Shown: piece after piece, positions 23,195 to 30,903 of the stretch
How positions within the stretch are numbered: position 1 is the stretch's first letter
How the letters are laid out: the number at the start of each line of letters is the position of its first letter
IMG/VR virus record: IMGVR_UViG_3300048912_000069
Location: 1 to 41,965 of that record
Length of the DNA: 41,965 nt
Direction: 5' to 3' (one strand)
DNA from: a virus
Notes under the pieces: generated by a model
Told to the model about the DNA's origin: nothing
What the model saw: only the letters and a program-made list of their open reading frames with translations
Databases searched by the model: none
Program-made: the position numbers and the translations under genes

Positions 23195-23892
23195 CGATAA
23201 TCCGCGTCATCGACTTTGAGACGACCGGGACAGAGCCTCCCGAGGCTGAGGTCTGCGAGGTGGGGATCTGCGATCTTCACCTTGAGGATAAGCGGATTGA
23301 TGAGCCCCGCTCCTGGCTGTGCGGCGTCTCCAAAATGCCGCCAGAGGTGCGGGCCGTCCACCATATCGCGCTAGCCGAGTGCGATGGCTGCCCGCCGTTT
23401 CACATCGATGTGATGATGGCGACCTCGGAACCGATCGGCGCGGTCGCAGCGCACAATGCCGAGTTCGAGACGAAGTTCTTCACTTCGCCGCTGCCGGTTA
23501 TCTGCACCTACAAGGCCGCATTGCGTGCCTGGCCCGACGCTCCGGCGCACAACAACGGCGCGCTGCGCTATTGGCTTGAGGATCAGGGGCTGATCGCGCC
23601 TGACCATGCAATGACGCAGCCGGCCCATCGCGCCGGCCCAGATGCTTACACTACGGCACACATCCTGCTCGCGCTCTTCAACGCTGGTCACACCGGCCGT
23701 GAGATGATCGCCTGGACCAAGGAGCCGAAGCTCCTGCCGACATGCCCGATCGGCGCAGAATGGCGCGGCAAGAAGTGGGCGGACATCGATGCGGGCTTCC
23801 TCCGCTGGATGACCAACAACGCAACCATGGAATCGGATCTGAAATGGAACGCGCAGCGGGAATTGGACCGCCGCGCCAGCAAGGGAAACTGA
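23191..23892 (+). CDS. DnaQ-type 3'-5' exonuclease with DUF3820-like end
   Basis: 233 residues. DEDDh exonuclease motifs: VIDFETTG (D8, E10), VAAHNAEFETKFF, and HRAGPDAYTTAHIL. The C-terminal stretch PIGAEWRGKKWADIDAGFLRW resembles the small DUF3820 unit found fused to such exonucleases. It probably trims 3' ends of DNA (or RNA). It overlaps the YqaJ gene by 4 nt, suggesting the two enzymes work on the same ends with opposite polarity. Confidence 0.82.
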   Translation: MTIIRVIDFETTGTEPPEAEVCEVGICDLHLEDKRIDEPRSWLCGVSKMPPEVRAVHHIALAECDGCPPFHIDVMMATSEPIGAVAAHNAEFETKFFTSPLPVICTYKAALRAWPDAPAHNNGALRYWLEDQGLIAPDHAMTQPAHRAGPDAYTTAHILLALFNAGHTGREMIAWTKEPKLLPTCPIGAEWRGKKWADIDAGFLRWMTNNATMESDLKWNAQRELDRRASKGN

Positions 23893-23893
23893 T

Positions 23894-24976
23894 ATGGCTA
23901 CCGCTATCGCCGAACGCCCTCGTACCGCCGCCGACATTCTCGGATCGGCCGCGCAAGCCCGTGGCGTGGGCAAGTCTCAGGCCACCACGATCGAGCAGTC
24001 GCGCGCAATTGCCGAGGTGCAGGCCGCTGTCGTCGTCGCGATGCAGAACCCGCGCGACAAGGCGCGGGCGCTCAACGAGGCGCTGGAATCCTGCCGCACC
24101 CGCGAGGTCGCCGAAAACGCCTTCTTCAAGTTCCCGCGCGGCGGGCAGTCGGTCAGCGGCGAGACGATCCACCTCGCCCGCGAACTGGCGCGCTGCTGGG
24201 GCAACATCGATTACAAGATCGCCGAGCTGAGCCGGGACGATGAAGCCGGCGCATCGGAAATGATGGCAATCGCATGGGATCTGGAGACGAATGCACGCTC
24301 CAGCCTGACCTTCATCGTGCCGCATCTGCGGGACAAGAAGGGCGGCGCGGAACGGCTGACCGATGTCCGCGACATCTACGAGAACAACGCCAACATGGGC
24401 GCACGGCGGCTGCGCGAGTGCATCTTCGCGGTGCTGCCGAAATATCTCGTCCAGGCGGCGGCCGACGAATGCCGCAACACGCTGGAGACACGCAACGCGG
24501 AAGTGCCTCTGCCGAAGCGCATTGCCGACGCCTTGAGCGCCTTCGCCAAGCTCGGGATCGACAAGAGCCGGATCGAAGCGAAGCTGGGCTCAACGTCCAA
24601 GTTCACCGCGGTCGATCTGGCGAACCTCCAGATCAGCTACCAGAGCATCCGCCGCAACGAGATCAGCGCCGAGGATGAATTTCCCCGGATCGAAGGTGCG
24701 CCAGCGGGCACGAAGCTGGATGCGCTGGAGGAAGCGATCGAGGCCAGCAAGGAAGGCCCCGCCGACTCCCAGCGCGGCGAACAGCACACCGCCACCGAAG
24801 CCGAAGACGCCCGCGTGGAGGAATTCCTCGGGCACCTGTCGCGCAAGGTCACTGTCATTGATCTGAACAGCCTCGGCTCAGACTGGAAGGACGAGATCGC
24901 CGGCTGGTCGGAAGAGAACCGGGCTCGTGTCGCCCAGGCCCAAGCGGATCGGGTCGCCCAAATCAAAGCCGCCTGA
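23894..24976 (+). CDS. Putative single-strand annealing / recombination protein
   Basis: 360 residues. A conserved phage family with SRAIAEVQAAVVVAMQNPRD, FKFPRGGQSVSGETIHLARE, LARCWGNIDYKI, WDLETNARSSLTFIVPHLRD and NMGARRLRECIFAVLP. It is often next to YqaJ exonucleases, and proteins of this type are commonly annotated RecT-like, but the sequence does not show a textbook RecT motif. By position it is the likely annealing partner of the exonuclease. The C-terminal 90 residues are acidic and helical, perhaps an interaction tail. Confidence 0.6.
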   Translation: MATAIAERPRTAADILGSAAQARGVGKSQATTIEQSRAIAEVQAAVVVAMQNPRDKARALNEALESCRTREVAENAFFKFPRGGQSVSGETIHLARELARCWGNIDYKIAELSRDDEAGASEMMAIAWDLETNARSSLTFIVPHLRDKKGGAERLTDVRDIYENNANMGARRLRECIFAVLPKYLVQAAADECRNTLETRNAEVPLPKRIADALSAFAKLGIDKSRIEAKLGSTSKFTAVDLANLQISYQSIRRNEISAEDEFPRIEGAPAGTKLDALEEAIEASKEGPADSQRGEQHTATEAEDARVEEFLGHLSRKVTVIDLNSLGSDWKDEIAGWSEENRARVAQAQADRVAQIKAA

Positions 24977-25003
24977 CCCGCGCGCCCTGAGGAAGGATGG
25001 GGA

Positions 25004-25516
25004 ATGAATATCCAATATGCTGGCCTTGATGAAATGCAGGCGTGGGCACGCGCCCGCATGCAGCGCCTTCCCGATTTCGTAATTGGCGACCCTGACCGGC
25101 CGTACATGCGCCGCTGGTGGATCGTGCCGCGCAACGAAGGCTGCAACGTCTATCTGCACGAAATCCTTCGCAGCGATGACGATCGCGCCGGACATGACCA
25201 CCCTTGGGCGAACACGTCGTTCGTGATCGAGGGCGGCTATGACGAGGTGATCTATCAGCGCGAGAGGCCATGGGAGGAATCCCACACGGTCGCCCGGCAG
25301 GCTGGCGACTGCGTTACCCGCGAGGCGACCGATACGCATCGCCTTATCGTCCCCGAGGGCGGGCGCTGCATCTCGCTTTTCATGACCGGGCCTAAGGTGC
25401 GGGAATGGGGCTTCTGGTGCCCCAATGGCGAGCGGTTCGTCCACTGGCGCGACTTCACTGCTGGCGCGAACGGCGAAGTGGTCGGACGCGGCTGTGAACA
25501 GGACCAGCCCGCATGA
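25004..25516 (+). CDS. Cupin-fold phage protein
   Basis: 170 residues behind GGAAGGATGGGGA. YLHEILRSDDDRAGHDHPWA then SFVIEGGYDEVIY gives the first cupin motif (His-x-His with a later Glu). ATDTHRLIVPEGGRCISLFM gives the second His-containing strand pair. A metal-binding beta barrel is likely. The end, GFWCPNGERFVHWRDF, is a conserved phage motif. Known cupins range from isomerases to oxygenases; no reaction can be assigned here. Confidence 0.7.
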   Translation: MNIQYAGLDEMQAWARARMQRLPDFVIGDPDRPYMRRWWIVPRNEGCNVYLHEILRSDDDRAGHDHPWANTSFVIEGGYDEVIYQRERPWEESHTVARQAGDCVTREATDTHRLIVPEGGRCISLFMTGPKVREWGFWCPNGERFVHWRDFTAGANGEVVGRGCEQDQPA

Positions 25517-25764
25517 CCGACCTGGAAAAGCTGGAAAAGCCTGCTGATCGAGCCACCGAAATAGCGCGGGGTCTGAGCGAGGCTCAGAGGCGGTGGATAT
25601 TGGCTGCCGAGCCAAACCCACGTCTTGGCGGGGAATTGGCAACATACCCGCCGTCTTCCACCTGCCGCGTGCTGCACAGGATGGGCCTTTGGCTTTGGTG
25701 CGGAATGCTCACCGAAGCCGGCCTCGCCCTCCGCCAACACCTTCTGGAGCAGCAACATGGATAA
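25513..25764 (+). CDS. Small hypothetical protein, winged-helix-like
   Basis: 83 residues, ATGA overlap. GLSEAQRRWILAAEPNPRLG, then a short strand, and GMLTEAGLALRQHLLEQQ. The pattern Leu-x-x-x-Gln, then Leu-Thr-x-x-Gly, occurs in small phage proteins that may be compact winged helices. Function unknown. Confidence 0.6.
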   Translation: MTDLEKLEKPADRATEIARGLSEAQRRWILAAEPNPRLGGELATYPPSSTCRVLHRMGLWLWCGMLTEAGLALRQHLLEQQHG

Positions 25765-26545
25765 GCCGAGCCAACGTGCGGTCGAGCTCTTAGCGGCAGA
25801 ATATGAGCGAGCCCGCCAGCCGGAGGCGGCTCAGGTCATCCGCGTCTGCACTGATAAACTCGATTGGGACGATCGGGCTGCCCTTCGCGCCATTGACGCC
25901 GCCCTATCCGAACGCACCCTGGAAACAGGGGAGGCGGGAACGGCGCGCGAAATAGCGGGCCTCGAATTAACAGAGGACGGGCTGTCGCTGCGGACACCTT
26001 ACGATGGTGACGTTGATGGCGATGGGCGACACGTTGTCGTGGGCGGCGAGATTATTGCGACTTTTGAGGATAGCGATCTTGGCGAGCGGGTGCGTGACTT
26101 CCTGATCGAAGCTGCACGAAGCGCCTCCACCACCATCGCTCCATCCACCGCACAGGCTGATGTGCGTGAGGCGGTGGCGCGGATTAGAGAGGCGGTAAAC
26201 CAGCGCGAGGCCGGCTTTCAACGCGACCTAACCAGGCACCGCTTTGGCGATTACAAGCCGGACCGGTCAAACGCGATGCTGCGAGACATCGGCTTGGTCG
26301 ACCTTGAAGCCGTTCTGACTGTTGCGGAAGTCGCCCTCGCATCCTCCACGGCGGACGGGTGGAGGCCGACCGAAAGCTGTCCGATGTGGCAAGTCGCGAT
26401 CGTTACTGACGGCGAGCGCGCAGCGGTGGCACAGCGTGCAGAAAACGATTTCGGCATGCCTTACTGGGCAATCGACCCGGAAGATGGCCTCGAATGGGAG
26501 CCGACGCTTTGGAGTCCTATCCCCCAAGAGCGAACAGGGGAATAG
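25757..26545 (+). CDS. Hypothetical protein with C-terminal WRPTESCPMWQVAIV domain
   Basis: 262 residues from ATG 25757, overlapping the previous gene by 8 nt. The N-terminal 45 residues are helical; the middle is acidic beta-like sequence (DGDVDGDGRHVVVGGEIIAT). The last 70 residues carry WRPTESCPMWQVAIVTDGER and W-IDPEDGLEWEPTLWSPIP, which resemble a small DUF551-like domain in phage accessory proteins. Function unknown. Confidence 0.6.
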   Translation: MDKPSQRAVELLAAEYERARQPEAAQVIRVCTDKLDWDDRAALRAIDAALSERTLETGEAGTAREIAGLELTEDGLSLRTPYDGDVDGDGRHVVVGGEIIATFEDSDLGERVRDFLIEAARSASTTIAPSTAQADVREAVARIREAVNQREAGFQRDLTRHRFGDYKPDRSNAMLRDIGLVDLEAVLTVAEVALASSTADGWRPTESCPMWQVAIVTDGERAAVAQRAENDFGMPYWAIDPEDGLEWEPTLWSPIPQERTGE

Positions 26546-26547
26546 CC

Positions 26548-26754
26548 ATGTCGAGTGACCTTATTGCGCTTGCTGAGCGGTGCGAGGCTGCGGCGGCATC
26601 ATGTGATCGACGCGCGCTGGCTCTGTTGGAGAGTGCAGCAAAGAACATCACCTGTGATCGCGAGGTCATCCCACTCTGCAAAATGGCCATGGAGCTTTTG
26701 GATATGTCAGCCTCGCTCCGCGCCCGCGCCCACGGAGGCAGCCATGGGGAGTGA
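26548..26754 (+). CDS. Small helical protein
   Basis: 68 residues from ATG 26548 behind AGGGGAAT. Sequence SSDLIALAERCEAAAASCDR with later CDREVIPLCKMAMELLDMSA; all helical with three Cys. Short helical phage proteins with a similar LAERCEAA start are common. Function unknown. Confidence 0.6.
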   Translation: MSSDLIALAERCEAAAASCDRRALALLESAAKNITCDREVIPLCKMAMELLDMSASLRARAHGGSHGE

Positions 26755-27109
26755 GATCGAACTGCGTGCCGCTCTGCGCCAGGTCATTATCAATGCAGGC
26801 GGTGCGGCAAGCGAAGGCGTTAGCGACGAGTTTCTGATGCTTGCACCTGAGGAGGTGCGGCTGCTTCACGCAAAGTGGCGCACCCAATTCACCCGCATCA
26901 AAGAGCTGGAGGAGGCGCTACGGCAGGCGGGCGACATCTTCCAAGTGGCGATCGAGCAAGGCTATCCCCAGCCGGAAAAGACCTGTGAGCACGGCAAATT
27001 TAGCTGGGAAGATTGCGTCGCCTGCTACGACGAGTTCCTGATTGAAAAGGTCGCAGAGGTTCGCGCTCTCGCCTTCCAGCTTCTCCCCACAGACAGTGGG
27101 AGGGGTTGA
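26744..27109 (+). CDS. Hypothetical protein
   Basis: 121 residues from ATG 26744, an 11-nt overlap with the gene before. Helical: ELRAALRQVIINAGGAASEG, a coiled-coil-like TRIKELEEALRQAG, and C-x-H, C-x-x-C motifs (KTCEHGKFSWEDCVAC) that may bind a metal. Function unknown. Confidence 0.6.
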   Translation: MGSEIELRAALRQVIINAGGAASEGVSDEFLMLAPEEVRLLHAKWRTQFTRIKELEEALRQAGDIFQVAIEQGYPQPEKTCEHGKFSWEDCVACYDEFLIEKVAEVRALAFQLLPTDSGRG

Positions 27110-27111
27110 GC

Positions 27112-27441
27112 ATGGGCTACTTCCCGAACATTACCGCATGGGAGTGCTGGGCGGCCGACAATTGCTTCAAGTGCGCCCATTGGCCGAAGGACGATGACGC
27201 GCCCGCTTGCCCCGTCGAGATGGCGCACATGCTCTACAACTATCAGTTCTGCGACGAGAAGGACGAGCCCGGAAAGGTCATCCTTGATCTGCTGATCCCG
27301 AACACCAAGGACGGGCTGGGCTGTCAGAAGTGCGCCATGTTCCAACCGCGCAATGGCCTCACCGAAAAGCATCTACGCGACTGGGCGAAATACAAGGCCA
27401 TCATGGCTGAGGCGGCCCCGTCAGACAACGGAGGGCGGTAG
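27112..27441 (+). CDS. Cys-rich conserved phage protein
   Basis: 109 residues from ATG 27112, two codons after an in-frame TTG. NITAWECWAADNCFKCAHWP gives a CxxxxxxCxxC cluster, with further Cys in APACPVEM and GLGCQKCAMF. This looks like a zinc-binding unit. Such proteins with WECW and CxxCAHW are recurrent in phage early regions without known role. Confidence 0.65.
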   Translation: MGYFPNITAWECWAADNCFKCAHWPKDDDAPACPVEMAHMLYNYQFCDEKDEPGKVILDLLIPNTKDGLGCQKCAMFQPRNGLTEKHLRDWAKYKAIMAEAAPSDNGGR

Positions 27442-27444
27442 GCC

Positions 27445-27747
27445 ATGGGTGTGCCAGTCGAGCGCTTGCCCGGTGTTTCGATCCGCGGGCGGTGGGGCCG
27501 CTTGCTCTCCGAAGACGATGCCGCCGAATATCTCGGCATCAGCCGCACGACGCTGCGAGATCAGGACATCGTAGCCAAGCGGCTTGGCCGGCGCGTGCTT
27601 TATGACATCCGCGACCTTGACCGCTTTGTCGACCGGATGGCGACCGCATCGGGGGCACCGGAGCCGATGGAGGGGCCTGACCCAGCGGCGGCGGCCGACG
27701 AGGAGGCCCGTTTCTTCGAGCGGAGGCGCAAGCGTGGCAAAAACTGA
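27445..27747 (+). CDS. AlpA/MerR-type DNA-binding protein, excisionase candidate
   Basis: 100 residues. Winged-helix core at about 20-65: LLSEDDAAEYLGISRTTLRD, then RVLYDIRDLDRFVDRM. This is the helix-turn-helix class of phage excisionases and AlpA regulators. It ends inside the start of the integrase gene (14-nt overlap), the usual partner arrangement, so it probably directs excision and may also regulate integrase translation. The C-terminal 35 residues are acidic then strongly basic. Confidence 0.75.
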   Translation: MGVPVERLPGVSIRGRWGRLLSEDDAAEYLGISRTTLRDQDIVAKRLGRRVLYDIRDLDRFVDRMATASGAPEPMEGPDPAAAADEEARFFERRRKRGKN

Positions 27748-28789
27748 CCTCGCCTTCACCTATATCGCGAAGGGAAAATACTGGCGGTTTCGGCATAAGA
27801 TCGTCGGCGACGTTGCCCTGCCGCACGATCCGAAGGTGCATTGGAGCCAGCAGCCGCACCAGGCCGCGTTCGCCGCCAGATATGCCGAGCTGCTCGCGAT
27901 GGTCGAATCCGGAAAAGCACGCGCCGCGCCAAGCAAGAAATCGTTCCGCTGGCTGATCAAGGCCTACCAGGAGAGCGAGGAGTTTAAGGCGCTCTCGGAT
28001 GCGACGCAGACCGATTACGTCCGGACGCTGCGCCTGCTCGACGAGGAGCTAGGCGACGTTCAGTTCGCGCTCGCAACGCGCGCCATGCTCAAGGCCGTCC
28101 GCGACGATTACGCCAAGACGACCCGCAAGGCGCACAAGATCAAGCAGATGCTCTCCCGGCTCTATAGCTGGGCAGGGGAGGAGGATCTGGTCCCGGTCGG
28201 CTTCAACCCGGCCGCCGACATCAAACGGCTGAAGCGCAAGGGCGGCGATAAGGAGATTGTCGTCTGGTCCGATGCAGAGGTGTCGATGTTCCTCGCCGCC
28301 TGCCCGGACCATATCCGAACGCCGGTCCTGATCGCGCTCTACACCGGCCAGCGCCGCGAGGACGTGGTCAGCATGACGTGGCAGCAGTTCCAGGGCGATA
28401 TCGTCCGCGTGCGCCAGAGCAAGACGCACGCGCTGCTCGACATCGCCTGCCACAGCGAATTGCGCCGGCACCTGGAATCACTGCCCAAGCGCGGCGTCGT
28501 CATCTGCACGACGCGCGCGGGCAAGGCCTTCACTGTGAACGGTCTCAGCCAGAACCTCCGCACCGCCGTGGCCAAGGTCAAGGGCATGCCGAACAACCGA
28601 TCGATCCACGGTCTGCGCTACGCGGCGGGCTCACGGATGGAGGAGGCGGGCTGCACCGTCGCGGAGATCGAATCCGTGCTCGGGCACGAAACCTTCAAGA
28701 TGGCGCTCAAATATGCCTCGCAGCGGCTGCGCGCCAAGGCTGCAGTCGAGAAGATGGAAGCCAAGGAAAGTTCGCACGATGCAGCCTAA
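27734..28789 (+). CDS. int: Tyrosine integrase
   Basis: 351 residues, GTG start at 27734. N-terminal arm-binding and core-binding domains (about 1-165) are followed by the catalytic domain with R207 (YTGQRRED), K230 (VRQSKTH), H292 and R295 (SIHGLRY), H318 (VLGHET) and nucleophile Y327 (ALKYASQ). All catalytic residues are present. It recombines attP with a bacterial attB, here probably a tRNA-Cys gene. The attP repeats begin inside the last codons of this gene. Confidence 0.93.
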   Translation: MAKTDLAFTYIAKGKYWRFRHKIVGDVALPHDPKVHWSQQPHQAAFAARYAELLAMVESGKARAAPSKKSFRWLIKAYQESEEFKALSDATQTDYVRTLRLLDEELGDVQFALATRAMLKAVRDDYAKTTRKAHKIKQMLSRLYSWAGEEDLVPVGFNPAADIKRLKRKGGDKEIVVWSDAEVSMFLAACPDHIRTPVLIALYTGQRREDVVSMTWQQFQGDIVRVRQSKTHALLDIACHSELRRHLESLPKRGVVICTTRAGKAFTVNGLSQNLRTAVAKVKGMPNNRSIHGLRYAAGSRMEEAGCTVAEIESVLGHETFKMALKYASQRLRAKAAVEKMEAKESSHDAA

Positions 28790-28858
28790 CACCATGATAT
28801 CTCACGGACGGAACGGAGGCCGAACGTCGCGAACAATCGCGCTCTTCCGGGAAAATTG

Positions 28859-28900
28859 GAGGATTTGCAGTCCTCTGCGTAACCACTCCGCCATCGGGCC
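28859..28900 (-). other. tRNA-Cys(GCA) 5' half in attP core
   Basis: Reading leftward from 28900: acceptor strand GGCCCGA, TG, a D arm with GCGGAGTGGTTACGC, and a complete anticodon arm with stem GAGGA/TCCTC and loop CTGCAAA (anticodon GCA). No variable loop or T arm follows, so it is not a functional tRNA by itself. It should be the segment shared with the host tRNA gene. Carrying the 5' rather than the 3' half is unusual. Confidence 0.65.
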
Positions 28901-28908
28901 GCGTGGCG

Positions 28909-28937
28909 CAAATGCGTGCTTTTTTGAGCCCCGTCAA
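28909..28937 (-). promoter_or_regulatory. Promoter-like sequence upstream of tRNA half
   Basis: Leftward TTGACG (28937-28932), 17-base spacer, CATTTG (28914-28909), placing a start near 28901-28903, at the tRNA 5' end. It would let the phage-derived 5' half be transcribed after integration. The -10 match is weak. Confidence 0.4.
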
Positions 28938-29053
28938 CGGGAGTTCGCAGTCGATTTCGGAAAGTTCGCACTGTTCCTGATTCGGTCTCGCCGATCCGTC
29001 GGCGAAATCTGCGCCGCCTTTTCAGGATTGGCTAACCGGGGAGGGTTGCCCGC

Positions 29054-29788
29054 ATGACCCGCGTCGAACAGATCGGGCGCGCTACGCTGTACCTTGGGGA
29101 CTGTCTGGAGGTGCTAGCCAGCATCGAAACTGTTGATCAAGTCATCACCGATCCGCCCTATGAGCAGCTGATGCACGACCTGCATGCGTCGGTGAAGCTT
29201 AGGCGGAATGATGGCGGGTCGGAGCGCAAAGAACTTGGCTTTGCGGGTATCGACGAAATTCGCCCCGCCTTTGTCCAGCACGTCAAGCGGATCAACCGAG
29301 GTTGGCTCCTCGCGTTCTGCAACGTGGAAGGCGTCTGGCATTGGCGATCGGCGCTGATAGACGGTGGCCTGAAGTTCAAGACGACCTGCATCTGGGTAAA
29401 GCCCGATGCGACGCCGAAGCTTAACGGGCAAGGTCCGGCGCTCGCCTACGAATGCATCACGACGACATGGTGCGGCGCCGGTCATGCGCGCTGGAACGGC
29501 GGCGGCAAGCGGGGCGTGTTCACTTATCCGACGAACAATCCCGATCGCACCGGTTTACACCCAACGGAAAAGCCGGTCCGCCTCATGCGGGAGCTGGTCC
29601 ACCTGTTTTCGGACTCCGGCCAAGTTGTGCTGGACCCATTCATGGGCAGTGGCACCACGGGTGTTGCTGCCGTCCAACTGGGGCGCGACTTCATCGGCAT
29701 CGAGCGCGAGCCCAAGTATTTCGACATGGCCTGCAAGCGGATCGAGGACGCACAGCGCCAGGGCAATCTCTTCGGAGCCGCAGCATGA
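29054..29788 (+). CDS. DNA adenine methyltransferase (beta class)
   Basis: 244 residues. Motif IV DPPY (VITDPPYEQL) comes before motif I (LDPFMGSGTTG), the beta-class order, with GLHPTEKPVRLMRELV between them. DPPY favours N6-adenine over N4-cytosine methylation. No restriction enzyme partner is adjacent, so it is probably a solitary phage enzyme that protects phage DNA or alters host gene expression. It is the first gene after attP, and would lie at one end of the integrated prophage. Confidence 0.88.
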   Translation: MTRVEQIGRATLYLGDCLEVLASIETVDQVITDPPYEQLMHDLHASVKLRRNDGGSERKELGFAGIDEIRPAFVQHVKRINRGWLLAFCNVEGVWHWRSALIDGGLKFKTTCIWVKPDATPKLNGQGPALAYECITTTWCGAGHARWNGGGKRGVFTYPTNNPDRTGLHPTEKPVRLMRELVHLFSDSGQVVLDPFMGSGTTGVAAVQLGRDFIGIEREPKYFDMACKRIEDAQRQGNLFGAAA

Positions 29789-29823
29789 TCTCCCCCTCCC
29801 ATCGCGGCGGGGTGGCGCTGTGA
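29785..29823 (+). CDS. 12-codon bridging frame
   Basis: ATG ATC ... TGA encodes MISPSHRGGVAL. Its ATG overlaps the methyltransferase stop (ATGA), and its stop overlaps the GTG of the next gene (GTGA). It may only carry ribosomes from one gene to the next, since the gap would otherwise break the chain of coupling. Confidence 0.35.
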   Translation: MISPSHRGGVAL

Positions 29824-30470
29824 GCGGGCCTATCGCAGCGCTCTATGTCGAGACGGGCGGTTCGTATTGGAACCTGCCCGGCGTGGACCCATGGGATCAG
29901 GAGCGAGACGCCCGCCTATATGGTGGCCCGCATCCGGTGGTTGCGCATCCGCCTTGCCAGCGCTGGGGAAAGCTGTGGGCCGGGCAGCCGTTGTTCATCA
30001 AGCAGACGGGCATCCGCAAGGTCAAGGGCGACGATGGAGGCTGCTTCAAGGCCGCTCTGGAGGCGGTCCGCAAATGGGGGGGCGTGATCGAGCATCCGTG
30101 GGGCAGCCATGCCTGGGCGCATTTCGGGCTCAACAAGCCCTCGCGCAAAGGTGGCTGGATCGTCGCTGACTTCCATGGAGGCTGGACCTGCTGCGTCGAA
30201 CAGGGGCGCTATGGCCATTATGCACGCAAGCCGACGCTGCTCTATGCGGTTGGCGTGGATCTGCCCGAGCTGGAGTGGGGCGAGAGCGAGGCACGTCTGG
30301 ACCCGGAAGTGGTAGCGCGCATGGGGCTCAAGCGGGCGAAGCGGCTGGGGGAAGTCGGCGCGCGCGGCGGCGGAACGGACAGCAGCCCGCGCATCGGCAC
30401 TCCAGAGCCCTTCCGCAATCTGCTGATCGACATGGCTCGATCGGTCTATTCGCAAAGGCAGGCAGCATGA
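29820..30470 (+). CDS. Unknown protein with C5-methylase-like PPC motif
   Basis: 216 residues from GTG 29820. It has VAHPPCQRWGKLW and VIEHPWGSHAWAHFGL, which echo motifs IV (PPCQ) and VI of cytosine-5 methyltransferases, and later GWTCCVEQGRYGHYARKPTL. No clear AdoMet-binding glycine motif is seen near the N-terminus. Related phage proteins are annotated as hypothetical or as DNA methylase-like. It may modify or recognise bases together with the adenine methylase upstream. An open frame reaches back to 29406 but overlaps that gene out of frame. Confidence 0.55.
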   Translation: MSGPIAALYVETGGSYWNLPGVDPWDQERDARLYGGPHPVVAHPPCQRWGKLWAGQPLFIKQTGIRKVKGDDGGCFKAALEAVRKWGGVIEHPWGSHAWAHFGLNKPSRKGGWIVADFHGGWTCCVEQGRYGHYARKPTLLYAVGVDLPELEWGESEARLDPEVVARMGLKRAKRLGEVGARGGGTDSSPRIGTPEPFRNLLIDMARSVYSQRQAA

Positions 30471-30583
30471 CGCCCGCGCTCCCCTTTGCGCTGGGTGGCG
30501 TATGGAAATTCGCGCGAACGCTCCGCGCGCATGCCCTGCTTTTCTGGGGCGTATCCGAGCGGACAATGGAGATGTTGAAATGA
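30467..30583 (+). CDS. 38-residue basic peptide gene
   Basis: 38 codons from ATG 30467, coupled by ATGA overlaps to genes on both sides. MTPALPFALGGVWKFARTLR then AHALLFWGVSERTMEMLK: amphipathic, perhaps membrane-associated. No family recognised; the overlaps are the evidence. Confidence 0.5.
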   Translation: MTPALPFALGGVWKFARTLRAHALLFWGVSERTMEMLK

Positions 30584-30903
30584 AAACCACGGCGATGACA
30601 CTCGCCTGGGCCGGGGGATTTGTCGGCTTCGTGCTGCTGATCATCGGCCTGAATTGGGTCGGCCTGTTCGCGGGTCGCCCGATGGCGAAATACCAGACGG
30701 AGACCGACAAGCAGGTGTATGACACCTCGCGGCAATATCAGCAGGGCACGCAGCTCGATCTATCCCGCTACTGCGCGCAGTATCATGCCGCCACGGGTGC
30801 CGCGAAGACCGCGGTCGCCGGCCTGATCCGCGACACTGCGGCGACCTATACGGGCCCGCTCACGCCGAACAACCAGGCGTGCCTTCAGGAGATCGGACAA
30901 TGA
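30580..30903 (+). CDS. Single-span membrane protein
   Basis: 107 residues from ATG 30580. A membrane helix at 9-32 (AWAGGFVGFVLLIIGLNWVG) precedes a soluble domain with RPMAKYQTETDKQVYDTSRQ and YQQGTQLDLSRYCAQY. This pattern recurs in phages and is found beside the lipoprotein type encoded next. Likely anchored in the inner membrane with the domain in the periplasm. Function unknown. Confidence 0.65.
   Translation: MKTTAMTLAWAGGFVGFVLLIIGLNWVGLFAGRPMAKYQTETDKQVYDTSRQYQQGTQLDLSRYCAQYHAATGAAKTAVAGLIRDTAATYTGPLTPNNQACLQEIGQ

Larger units (their letters stand above)
28765..28971. other. attP: core plus integrase arm-type repeats
   Basis: A 13-base direct repeat, GGAAAGTTCGCAC, occurs at 28765-28777 and 28959-28971, on both sides of the tRNA-like core. 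A third related copy, GGGAGTTCGCAG, lies at 28939-28950, and an inverted GTTCGC at 28829-28834. This matches the layout of arm-type integrase sites around a crossover core. It also accounts for the 264-base gene-free stretch 28790-29053, in which no gene is seen. Confidence 0.65.

Noticed and set aside
28850-28905. A complete tRNA-Cys gene
   Set aside because: Acceptor strand, D arm and anticodon arm are present, but no T arm or 3' acceptor strand follows, so it is a half gene in attP.
29406-29819. Upstream extension of the PPC-motif protein
   Set aside because: It lies out of frame over the 3' half of the adenine methyltransferase gene; the GTG at 29820 is coupled to the bridging frame.
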